From an uncultured Collinsella sp. (GTDB lineage: Bacteria; Actinomycetota; Coriobacteriia; Coriobacteriales; Coriobacteriaceae), in the NCBI GenBank assembly GCA_958405565.1, contig CATYEN010000004.1:1-64000 (forward strand): a DNA stretch of 64,000 nt, read 5' to 3'. Made by a program: the position numbers and the translations under genes. Positions 23,599-31,041 of this stretch are shown piece by piece. Positions within the stretch are counted from its first letter, which is position 1, and the number at the start of each line of letters is the position of its first letter. A model generated the notes under the pieces. That model saw only the letters and a program-made list of their open reading frames with translations. It had not been told where the DNA came from and ran no database searches.

Positions 23599-25182
23599 AT
23601 GTCCGATCGTTTGACGGTGCTGACGTCTAAGAGCGTCTTCACCGGTACGGAAGACCAGCCGTTTGAGGGTTTTGTCGCGGTACGCGGCAATCGGATTGAA
23701 GCTGTCGGTGGCGCTGGCGAGGCAGGCTCGTTTCTCGCCCAGGCGGATGAGGTGATCGATTGTGGCGACAGAACTGTCATGCCTGGCCTGGTCGATGTGC
23801 ATACGTTCTATACGGGCTGGGCGTTGCGGAGCCTGGGGGCCGACTTATCCGAAGCCTCTGACGTCGACGAAGTGGTAGCGCTTCTGCAGCTATGGAAGGA
23901 TGCTCACCTCGATTGCGCCGCCGCCTTTGGGCACGACCTTCCTGCGTCGCTCGCCGAAGACGTCGAGAATGAAAAAACGGCGGCAGCGCTCGATGGCGCC
24001 TTTGGAGACATTCCCGTTGTCTGCTTTACCCCGGGTGCCGAGACGTGCGCTCTCAACGCCGCCGCCAGCGAGCGCTATGGTTTTACGCCCGAGGCCTGCT
24101 ATGCCGAGAAGATCTGGCGTATGATGCGGGACTTCCTGGGGCTTCCCGAGGTACGCGCCGGGTATTCGGATTACATGGCGATGCTGAACGCTCGCGGTGT
24201 CACGGCTATCAAAGAGATGGCCTTCGATGACTATTACGGATTTGCCGATGAGATGGCGCGCCGTGAGGAATCTGGCGAGCTGACGGTTCGCGTCTCCATG
24301 ATGTCGCAGCCGGTGGGCGCCGGGGCGAATCTGCCCTATGCCCGTGCGGCGCGTGATCGCTTCCAGGGACCGTTTGTTCGTTTCTCGGGCTTCAACCGCA
24401 TGACCGATCGCGGCGTATGGGCGGGGCTTGCCGAGATGATCGACCCTTATGAGGAGACGGCCGATGCGGGGGCTGCCGGCAAGACGGTTGTCGAGGAGCC
24501 CGAGTGGGGTTTGATTGAGGACGAGCTGCGCGCGATTGATGCCGAGGGCTTCCGTTACTCGCTTCATTGTCAGGGCGACGGCGCCGTTCGCCACACCGTT
24601 GCGCTTTATGCCTCGCTGCCGCGAGATGAGCACGGAGCCATGCTTCGACGCCACGCGATCACCGACCTCGAAAACTCTGATCCGGAAGACCTTGCCCTTT
24701 TTGGCAAGCTGGGCGGAATCTGCGAGGTCTACCCCCAGATCCTCACGCTCGATAAGCGCGAGGACTGCCTGTCGATGATGCGTCGGCAGATCGGCGAGGT
24801 CCGACTGCAGCACAGCTGGAACCGTCGCGGCATGGAAGACGCGGGATGTACGGTGTGCTGTGGCACCGACCTTCCGCTCTTGATTCCGAGTCTGGGCGAA
24901 TCAATCTACAGCGCATGCGGTGGTTTCTTTGCCGACGGTTTGTCCGTGAATGAGGGTAATACGCTGACGCTTGCCGAGCTCCTTCGTGCATGGACGGCAG
25001 GGGGCGCATATGACCTGATGCGCGAGGATGAGCTGGGAACGCTCGAGGCCGGTAAGCTTGCCGACATCTGCGTGCTCGATCGCGATGTGTTTGACCTTGA
25101 CTACCACGATGCCTGTGACCTTGCTGTTGATATGACCATGTCGGACGGACGTATCGTGTTCGACCGAAATAAGGAGGTTTAG
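23599..25182 (+). CDS. Amidohydrolase family 3 (YtcJ-like) with altered metal site
   Basis: A 527-residue amidohydrolase: an N-terminal beta domain (residues 1-55), a TIM barrel, and a C-terminal beta return with LEAGKLADICVLDRD. Conserved pieces are MPGLVDVH, HCQGDGAVRHTVALY, HAITDLENSDPED and CCGTDLPLL. The usual HxH of the first strand reads HTF, so one metal-binding His is missing. AAGGAGG overlaps the stop of the transporter gene, showing tight coupling. In the operon it may hydrolyse an amide or acyl group on the imported fructosamine before deglycation, as an asparaginase does in fructose-asparagine loci. That role is inference. Confidence 0.8.
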   Translation: MSDRLTVLTSKSVFTGTEDQPFEGFVAVRGNRIEAVGGAGEAGSFLAQADEVIDCGDRTVMPGLVDVHTFYTGWALRSLGADLSEASDVDEVVALLQLWKDAHLDCAAAFGHDLPASLAEDVENEKTAAALDGAFGDIPVVCFTPGAETCALNAAASERYGFTPEACYAEKIWRMMRDFLGLPEVRAGYSDYMAMLNARGVTAIKEMAFDDYYGFADEMARREESGELTVRVSMMSQPVGAGANLPYARAARDRFQGPFVRFSGFNRMTDRGVWAGLAEMIDPYEETADAGAAGKTVVEEPEWGLIEDELRAIDAEGFRYSLHCQGDGAVRHTVALYASLPRDEHGAMLRRHAITDLENSDPEDLALFGKLGGICEVYPQILTLDKREDCLSMMRRQIGEVRLQHSWNRRGMEDAGCTVCCGTDLPLLIPSLGESIYSACGGFFADGLSVNEGNTLTLAELLRAWTAGGAYDLMREDELGTLEAGKLADICVLDRDVFDLDYHDACDLAVDMTMSDGRIVFDRNKEV

Positions 25183-25183
25183 C

Positions 25184-26035
25184 ATGCCTGAAACCAAACC
25201 ATCGCTGCGACGCGAGCAGATTGCGGGCATGAACATCCACTACATCATGTGGTCGCTCGACTATTTTTTGGATACGCAACAGCGCCTGGGCTTTGAGTCC
25301 ATCGAGCTGTGGTGCGCCGAGCCCCATGTGACGCTCGATCACACTGGGTATTATGAGGCCGAGGCTCTGGCGAAAAAGGCCGCCGACCGTGGTCTGCGCT
25401 ATCGGACGCTCTGTCCCGAGAACGTGGTCTATCCATGGCAGTATTGCGCTCGTAAGCCGCTTCACGAGCAGCGGAGCCTGGCGTATTTCAAGCATGGCAT
25501 CGAGCTTGCCGAGGTGCTGGGATGCGACCGCATGTCCGTAAACTCGGGTTGGGGTGACTGGGACGAGGATCGCGAAGAGGCGTGGAAGCGCAGCCGCGAG
25601 CACCTATCCATCTTGGCGGAGTATGCCGGCGAGCACGGTCTGGTGCTAACGATGGAGAGCCTGCGTCCCGAGGAGAGCAACCTTGTGACGACCGTCGCCG
25701 ATGCCAAGCGCATGATCGATGAGGTCGCGAGTCCGTATCTGCAGCCTATGGTCGATACGACCGCAATGGGTGTTGCGGGTGAGTCGCTCGAGGACTGGTT
25801 TGCCGCATTTGGCGACGGTGCGATCCACGAGATGCACTTTATCGATGGCGACCCCTATGGCCATCTGGTCTGGGGCGACGGCAAGCGCGATATGGATGCC
25901 TTCGTCGCCACGCTCAACGCCCATGGTTTCGATGGCATGTTGGGTCAGGAAATCACGGACGGTCGTTACTACGATGACCCGGCGGCGGCAGATGCCAAGA
26001 ACATGGCCGCCTTCGAGAAGTATCTGATTGACTAG
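25184..26035 (+). CDS. FrlC-like sugar-amine epimerase (xylose-isomerase-like TIM barrel)
   Basis: A 283-residue sugar phosphate isomerase/epimerase-family protein. GFESIELWCAEPH near residue 36, NSGWGDW, LTMESLRPEESN (metal-binding Glu), MVDTTAMGVAG, HEMHFIDGD and GQEITDG follow the AP-endonuclease-2 fold order. It resembles E. coli FrlC, which interconverts fructoselysine and psicoselysine. TMESLRPEESN parallels FrlC LEPLTPYESN. The ribosome binding site AAGGAGG overlaps the stop of the amidohydrolase gene. It sits between that gene and the FrlB-like gene, so it likely widens the range of ketosamines the operon can use. The family is secure and the substrate inferred from context. Confidence 0.78.
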   Translation: MPETKPSLRREQIAGMNIHYIMWSLDYFLDTQQRLGFESIELWCAEPHVTLDHTGYYEAEALAKKAADRGLRYRTLCPENVVYPWQYCARKPLHEQRSLAYFKHGIELAEVLGCDRMSVNSGWGDWDEDREEAWKRSREHLSILAEYAGEHGLVLTMESLRPEESNLVTTVADAKRMIDEVASPYLQPMVDTTAMGVAGESLEDWFAAFGDGAIHEMHFIDGDPYGHLVWGDGKRDMDAFVATLNAHGFDGMLGQEITDGRYYDDPAAADAKNMAAFEKYLID

Positions 26036-26101
26036 ATAAGATTTTGCTCGGTCATGCAAGACGCGTCATGCATGACCGGCCAAACTGGAAAGGAACTAAA
26101 C

Positions 26102-27070
26102 ATGAACGCACATGATCTGATTAAGGAAGCAATTGCCGAGAAGGGCAAGTTCGACAGCGTCTACTGGATTGCCTGCGGCGGCTCCATGATCGATCTGATT
26201 CCGGCCCATGAGCTCTTGCAGCGCGAGGCGACGACGTTCACCTCGTATATCTATACGGCCCGTGAGTTCGACATCATGCGTCCCCGTCGCCTGGGCGAGA
26301 AGTCTCTGGTCATTGCCTGCAGCCACAGCGGCAATACCCCCGAGGTCGTCGAGGGCTGCGAGATTGCCCTTGCCGCGGGCGCGACGGTGATCGCGCAGAC
26401 CGATAACGCCGGCTCCAAGATCGATACTGGCAAGTGGGTCACCTGGGTGTACCCGTGGGGCGAGGGCGTTCCGCAGGCCGAAGTTCCTGCCGGCATCTCG
26501 CTGTCGCTCGCGGCCGAGCTGCTCGACCAGCAGGAGGGCTACGCCGATCTCGCCGACATGTATGCCGGTGTTGCCGAAATGGATAAGATTTTGCCTCCCG
26601 CACGCGAAAAGGTAAATGCCGAGTTGGGCGATCGCTTTGCCAAGCTTTGCCAGGAGCATGAGTTCTTCTATATCCTGGGAAGCGGTCCCAACTTTAGCCA
26701 GACGTACGGCTTTGCCATCTGCTCGCTCATGGAGATGCAGTGGCAGCACTGCAGCTATATCCACTCTGCCGAGTACTTCCATGGCCCCTTTGAGGCTACC
26801 CAGGATGGCGTCTTCTACTTCTTGCAGATGGGCTCGAGCGAGTGCCGTCCTATGGACGAGCGCGCCCTGGCGTTCCTCGAGACCCATACCGACACGCTGA
26901 TGGTGCTTGATGCCAAGGAGTACGGTATGGAAGCCGTGCCGGCGAGCGTTCGTGCTTATCTGGATCCGGTGCTGTTCTACGCTATGAACTGCGAGCTGCG
27001 TGCAGCGCGCGGCAAGGTGTTCGATCACGACCCCGACTTCCGTCGCTACATGGGCGTTGTTGAGTACTAG
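26102..27070 (+). CDS. FrlB-like fructosamine-6-phosphate deglycase (SIS domains)
   Basis: A 322-residue protein with two SIS domains. WIACGGSMIDLIPAHELL and IACSHSGNTPEVVEG form the first phosphosugar site. YILGSGPNFSQTYGFAIC and EYFHGPFEAT form the second, with the deglycase-type HGPxE segment. The C-terminus DPDFRRYMGVVEY closely follows that of E. coli FrlB, the 6-phosphofructoselysine deglycase that yields glucose 6-phosphate and a free amine. Next to an FrlD-like kinase and an FrlC-like epimerase this assignment is strong. AAAGGAA precedes ATG 26102. The glucose 6-phosphate product would feed glycolysis through pgi. Confidence 0.82.
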   Translation: MNAHDLIKEAIAEKGKFDSVYWIACGGSMIDLIPAHELLQREATTFTSYIYTAREFDIMRPRRLGEKSLVIACSHSGNTPEVVEGCEIALAAGATVIAQTDNAGSKIDTGKWVTWVYPWGEGVPQAEVPAGISLSLAAELLDQQEGYADLADMYAGVAEMDKILPPAREKVNAELGDRFAKLCQEHEFFYILGSGPNFSQTYGFAICSLMEMQWQHCSYIHSAEYFHGPFEATQDGVFYFLQMGSSECRPMDERALAFLETHTDTLMVLDAKEYGMEAVPASVRAYLDPVLFYAMNCELRAARGKVFDHDPDFRRYMGVVEY

Positions 27071-27084
27071 GAAGGATAGATACC

Positions 27085-27948
27085 ATGGCTTTTAACGTTA
27101 ACGCGCTCGGGTTCGGCGACAACGTCGTCGATCGCTATGAGCATATCCATACCATGTATCCCGGCGGCAATGCGGTGAATTTTGCCGTCTATGCCAAGAA
27201 GTGCGGTGCTGCGCGCTCCGCGTACATGGGCATCTTTGGCAACGACGCCGCTGCCGAGCATGTGATTGCAAGTCTTGAGGACGAGGGCATCGAGCTCGCT
27301 AAGTGCGAGCAGCTTATCGGCGAGAACGGCGCGGCGCGTGTGACCGTGGTCGATGGCGACCGCGTATTCCTCGGCTCCAATGAGGGCGGCATCCGTGGCG
27401 ATGCACGCTATGTGCTCGATCGCTTTGATCTGGCATACATGAAGCAGTTCGACGTGGTCCACTCGGGTAACTACTGCTTTACCGAGCGCGAGCTCCCCAA
27501 GCTGAAGGCTGCGGGCATCACCGTATCGTTTGACTTCTCGGACGATTCCACCGATGAATACTATGAGCAGATTGCCCCGTTTGTCGACTTCGCCTTCTTT
27601 AGCGCCGCGGACGCTGCGAGCGAGGATGAGATTCGCGAGCGCCTCGCCTGGGTGAAGAGCCTGGGTCCGCGCTTTGTGTCTGCGACGGCGGGCGCCGAGG
27701 GCTGCATCGCCTATGACGGCGAGCGCTACTATCGCCAGCTGGCAAAGCCCGTAACGGACATGAAGGACACCATGGGAGCCGGGGACTCGTTCCTGACCTC
27801 GTTCTTGATGTGCTACCTCGATTCCGTCAAGCGTGGAGACAGCGGTTCTGAGGCTATTGAGCGTGCGCTCGATTTTGCGGCAGGTTTTGCCTCGACCGTG
27901 TGCGGCATGGAGGGCTCTTGGGGTCACGGAGCTCCGATCGCCGAGTAG
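27085..27948 (+). CDS. FrlD-like fructosamine 6-kinase (PfkB family)
   Basis: A 287-residue ribokinase-family sugar kinase. GFGDNVVDRY and YPGGNAVNFAVYAKKCG at the start match E. coli FrlD (GDNCVDIY, GGNAVNVAVY). SFDFSDDSTDEYYEQ and FAFFSAADAASEDE also follow FrlD. KDTMGAGDSFLTSFL is the PfkB signature with the catalytic Asp. It should phosphorylate the sugar part of a fructosamine at C6 so the FrlB-like enzyme can split it. It starts 14 bases after that gene. It ends the first sugar module, and a hairpin with a T-run lies 70 bases downstream. Confidence 0.82.
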   Translation: MAFNVNALGFGDNVVDRYEHIHTMYPGGNAVNFAVYAKKCGAARSAYMGIFGNDAAAEHVIASLEDEGIELAKCEQLIGENGAARVTVVDGDRVFLGSNEGGIRGDARYVLDRFDLAYMKQFDVVHSGNYCFTERELPKLKAAGITVSFDFSDDSTDEYYEQIAPFVDFAFFSAADAASEDEIRERLAWVKSLGPRFVSATAGAEGCIAYDGERYYRQLAKPVTDMKDTMGAGDSFLTSFLMCYLDSVKRGDSGSEAIERALDFAAGFASTVCGMEGSWGHGAPIAE

Positions 27949-28020
27949 CCTAAGAAAGCGCTGGGCGGCTTGGGGCTGAAGCCTTGGCTGACTGACGCGA
28001 GATTACATCGGAATTCGGAT

Positions 28021-28049
28021 AGGGGCTCGCCTTGGGTGGGCCCCTTTTT
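28021..28049 (+). terminator. Terminator between the two sugar modules
   Basis: An 11-bp stem with two G-U pairs (28021-28031 and 28035-28045) and a T-run to 28049. It splits the fructosamine operon from the second kinase module, although leaky read-through is possible. Confidence 0.75.
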
Positions 28050-28066
28050 GATTGCTGGAGAAGACT

Positions 28067-28867
28067 ATGGATATCAAAGCATGCGCAGCTGGCTTCTGCT
28101 GTGCGGACGTGTATCAAAACATCGGCGTGTTCTATCCGACTGGTAATGGCATCGACTGGGGTATCCATCTGGCGCGTATGGGCGTATCGGTATCTGCGGT
28201 GTCGGTTGTCGGAAAGGACGAGTACGGAGACAAGATGCGCGAGGCGCTGGCTGCCGAGGGATTCGACATCTCGCATCTTCGCGTGGAGGACGGCGATACC
28301 TCGGTGATGCTCATGGCGTTGAAGGACGGCGTCGACCGCGTACATCTCGAGGCGATTGATGGTGTCATGGAAACGTACCGGCCAAACGATGGTGACCGGG
28401 CGTTTATCCTGGAGCACGATGTCATCCATACCGACCTGTTTGGAAACTGCTTAGACCTGCTGCCCGAATGGCACGAGGCAGGTAAGACCGTCGTCATGGA
28501 CTTTTCGGTGTTTAGTCAAGATCCCGAATACACCTGTGAGAGCCATTTTCCTTACGTGGACTACGCCTTTATGTCGTTTGAGGAGGATAGCGTGGAGCTG
28601 CGCGACTGGGTGCGTCATGTGCAGGAGCTGGGTCCGCGCGTGGCGGTCGCCACGCTTGGCGAGAAGGGGAGTATCGCCTATGACGGTGAGCGCTTCTATG
28701 AATGTGGGATCGTGCCGGCCGAGAAGGTCGTCAATACCGTGGGCGCCGGCGACTCGTATATCGCCGGATTCACCAAGGGTGTACTGGATGGGCTTGACGT
28801 GCCGGCATGCATGCATGCCGGTGCCGAGCTTTCGTCCCGAGTCATTGGGTCGTTCGAACCGTACTAG
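28067..28867 (+). CDS. Second FrlD-like PfkB-family kinase
   Basis: A 266-residue ribokinase-family kinase, related to but clearly distinct from the upstream FrlD-like kinase. The start is AAGFCCADVYQNIGVFYPTG, where FrlD has GDNCVDIY and PGG; the Gly-Gly is replaced by TGNGIDW. VMDFSVFSQD parallels SFDFSD, and NTVGAGDSYIAGF is the PfkB catalytic motif. ATG 28067 is chosen for the GGAG seven bases upstream; an earlier TTG lacks a site. The altered sugar-binding loop implies a different ketose or sugar-acid substrate. It heads the second module and is followed 27 bases later by the amidohydrolase gene. Confidence 0.78.
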   Translation: MDIKACAAGFCCADVYQNIGVFYPTGNGIDWGIHLARMGVSVSAVSVVGKDEYGDKMREALAAEGFDISHLRVEDGDTSVMLMALKDGVDRVHLEAIDGVMETYRPNDGDRAFILEHDVIHTDLFGNCLDLLPEWHEAGKTVVMDFSVFSQDPEYTCESHFPYVDYAFMSFEEDSVELRDWVRHVQELGPRVAVATLGEKGSIAYDGERFYECGIVPAEKVVNTVGAGDSYIAGFTKGVLDGLDVPACMHAGAELSSRVIGSFEPY

Positions 28868-28894
28868 GAACAAAAGCCTGGAAAGGAGTGCAAG

Positions 28895-29755
28895 ATGATA
28901 ATCGATATGCTGGTCCAGCCCATGCTCTACGGCGAGATCTATACGCCAGGCGACGAGCCAGACGGCTTTGGTTTTTGGGAGCGTGAGTTTGGCATGGGGC
29001 ACATGGGTCCCATGGACTGGGATGAGCTCGTGGCCGAGATGGATGTCTGCGATGTACGGAAAAGCGTGCTCATGCCGCTCGATGTGACCACGGCGTGCGG
29101 CGGGCACTTTGGCACCAACGACCAGGTTGCCGCGCTTGTTGCTGCGCACCCCGATCGTCTATGGGGATTTGCGAGCGTGGATCCGCAAGTGAGTGGTGCC
29201 GCCGACGAACTGGAGCGCGCCTTTACCGAGCTGGGGGCCAAGGGGCTCTGCCTGCATCCGGCAAAGCAGGGTTTTGCGCCCGATGATGCCGTTGCCGAGC
29301 CGCTCTACAAGCTCTGTGAGCGCTACAACAAGCCGGTGGTTTTTCATGCCGGTATGTCCTGGGAGCCGGGTGCGGAGCTTTCGCGAAGCCACCCGCTTGC
29401 GTTTGAGCACACCATCGCAACGCATCCGGATGTGCGCTTTAACCTGACGCACTTTGGCTGGCCCTGGGTGCGCGAAACCGTGGCGATGCTGCTCAAATAT
29501 CCCAATTGCTATGCGGATACTTCTGTTACCTATATCGATTCGCCCGAAGAGATGATGCAGCGGCTCTTCACCGTCGATATGGGACCGCTGTGGTATGAGC
29601 GCGCCCTGTCGCATCAGGTGATGTTTGCCAGCAATACGCCGCGCTTCCGCGCCTTCAAGCTCAAGCGGGCGCTTGACACCGTGCCCATGCGCGATGAGGC
29701 GCGGGCGAATCTGTATTCCGGTACGGCGCTGCGTTTTCTGAAAGGTGATGAGTGA
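28895..29755 (+). CDS. Amidohydrolase-2 (TIM-barrel) protein lacking canonical metal ligands
   Basis: A 286-residue protein of the amidohydrolase-related COG2159-type family. The fold markers are GFASVDPQ, GLCLHPAKQGF, VVFHAGMSWEPGA, NLTHFGWPWVRETV and the C-terminal ANLYSGTALRFL. Canonical members have HxH in strand 1 and an Asp in strand 8. Here strand 1 reads IDMLVQP and strand 8 reads MFASNTP, so both His and the Asp are replaced. Either this is a metal-independent subfamily or it uses a different centre. Canonical relatives are decarboxylases or lactone hydrolases. AAAGGAG precedes the ATG. Its end overlaps the yjbQ-like start. Confidence 0.72.
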   Translation: MIIDMLVQPMLYGEIYTPGDEPDGFGFWEREFGMGHMGPMDWDELVAEMDVCDVRKSVLMPLDVTTACGGHFGTNDQVAALVAAHPDRLWGFASVDPQVSGAADELERAFTELGAKGLCLHPAKQGFAPDDAVAEPLYKLCERYNKPVVFHAGMSWEPGAELSRSHPLAFEHTIATHPDVRFNLTHFGWPWVRETVAMLLKYPNCYADTSVTYIDSPEEMMQRLFTVDMGPLWYERALSHQVMFASNTPRFRAFKLKRALDTVPMRDEARANLYSGTALRFLKGDE

Positions 29756-30185
29756 CATGGTGACACTCGAGACATTGAGCTATCTATCGACGGCGCCCGA
29801 CCAGTTCATCGACATCACTGAAGATGTGCATGCTGCCATCGAGCGCAGTGCGGTGACCGATGGGCTGGCAGCGATTATTTTGTCGCATACGACTTGCGGC
29901 ATCGTGGTGAACGAGGGGCTTCCGTGCGTGGAGACCGATCTCATGGAGACGCTCGATCGCATTGCCCCGCCCGATGCCCCCTATGCGCATGCTCATTTCT
30001 TGCCGAGTTATGGCGCCACGGGCAATAACTCCTGTGGCCATATCAAAAGCATGATTTGCGGCAATAGCTGCTTCTTCCCCGTTCAAGACGGCCACATCGT
30101 ATGTGGCGGGGCCCAGAACATCTACCTTGCGGAGTTCGATGGGCCTCAGAAGCGAAAAGTGTACGTTGAGGTGCTGGGCGAGTAG
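29748..30185 (+). CDS. YjbQ/UPF0047 family protein
   Basis: A 145-residue YjbQ-family protein. LSHTTCGIVVNEGLPCVETDLMETL, HFLPSYGATGNNSCGHIKSMICG and PVQDGHIVCGGAQNIYLAEFDGP follow the family alignment. The usual NAxAHLK is NSCGHIK and GTWQ is GGAQ. E. coli YjbQ has reported weak thiamine-phosphate synthase activity, but its true role is unsettled. Two starts are possible, ATG 29748 or 29757; both overlap or abut the upstream stop, so translation is coupled. Finding a YjbQ inside a sugar module, not a thiamine locus, argues for a metabolic role in that pathway. Confidence 0.75.
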   Translation: MSDMVTLETLSYLSTAPDQFIDITEDVHAAIERSAVTDGLAAIILSHTTCGIVVNEGLPCVETDLMETLDRIAPPDAPYAHAHFLPSYGATGNNSCGHIKSMICGNSCFFPVQDGHIVCGGAQNIYLAEFDGPQKRKVYVEVLGE

Positions 30186-30226
30186 TAGTTGATGCCTGCG
30201 AGTCGGCGAGCTAAAGGAGATTGACC

Positions 30227-31036
30227 ATGTCGTTTATGGCTTCGATGTTTGGGACCGAGAAACCGGTCATTGGCATGCTGCATCTGCAGCCGCTGCCTGG
30301 CGATCCTCTGTATTATCCGGGCGGCAACGTTTCGCGCGTGATCGATGCCGCCAAGCGCGATCTCGAAGCGCTGCAGTCGGGTGGCGTGGACGGCATTCTA
30401 ATCACCAATGAGCTGTCGATGCCCTACGAGCAGCATGTGTCGGCAGTGACCCTTGCCGCTATGGGGCATGTCATCGGCGCTCTTGCCGCAGATTTCTCGA
30501 CCCCTTGGGGTGCAGAGGCTATTTATGACGGCGACGCCACGATCGAGCTGTGCGCCGCCGTCGAGGCGCAGTTTACACGCTGCAATTTCTGCGGTGCCTG
30601 GGCTGGCGATCTTGGCCTGATCAATCGTGACTTTGCGCACACCATGCGCCGCCGCGCCGCCCTGCGCCTGGATGACCTAAAGATGTTCCATTTCATCACA
30701 AGCGAGGGCGAGGTGTATCTTAACGACCGTTCGACTCCCGATATTGCCGATTCGCTGGTATTCAACTGCCTGCCCGACGCCCTTGTCATTGGCGGGTCTG
30801 CTGCCGGGCGCGGAGCTTCGGGCGAGCTTGCCGACGAGGTGCGCGCCCGTGTTGGCGATGTGCCGGTGGTATGTGGAACGGGATGCCGCGAGAATACCGT
30901 TGCAGACGTGTTTTCGCATTATGATGGCGCGTTTGTCGGCACCTGCCTCAAGCGAGACGGCAAGATCGACGCCCCTGTCGAAGCCGAGCGGGTCGTGCGG
31001 TTCATGGCTGCCGCCCGTGCCGCGAGAGGGGAGTGA
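30227..31036 (+). CDS. BtpA/SgcQ family TIM-barrel protein
   Basis: A 269-residue BtpA-family protein. KPVIGMLHLQPLPGDPLYYPG at the start (conserved GMLHL.PLPG), then DLEALQSGGVDGILITNE, GHVIGALAADFSTPWG, the FITSEGEVYLNDRSTPDIAD region, VIGGSAAGRGAS and GTGCRENTVADVF are all family blocks. SgcQ of E. coli belongs to an uncharacterised sugar operon; cyanobacterial BtpA affects photosystem I. The fold is a phosphoribosylanthranilate-isomerase-like barrel that could act on a phosphorylated sugar. AAAGGAGA precedes ATG 30227. It overlaps no gene, but the FGGY kinase starts only a few bases after its stop. Confidence 0.82.
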   Translation: MSFMASMFGTEKPVIGMLHLQPLPGDPLYYPGGNVSRVIDAAKRDLEALQSGGVDGILITNELSMPYEQHVSAVTLAAMGHVIGALAADFSTPWGAEAIYDGDATIELCAAVEAQFTRCNFCGAWAGDLGLINRDFAHTMRRRAALRLDDLKMFHFITSEGEVYLNDRSTPDIADSLVFNCLPDALVIGGSAAGRGASGELADEVRARVGDVPVVCGTGCRENTVADVFSHYDGAFVGTCLKRDGKIDAPVEAERVVRFMAAARAARGE

Positions 31037-31041
31037 ACGGC

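Noticed and set aside
22224..23780. 518-codon minus-strand frame opposite the YfcC gene
   Set aside because: Antisense of a clear membrane transporter; no start site and no recognisable motif.
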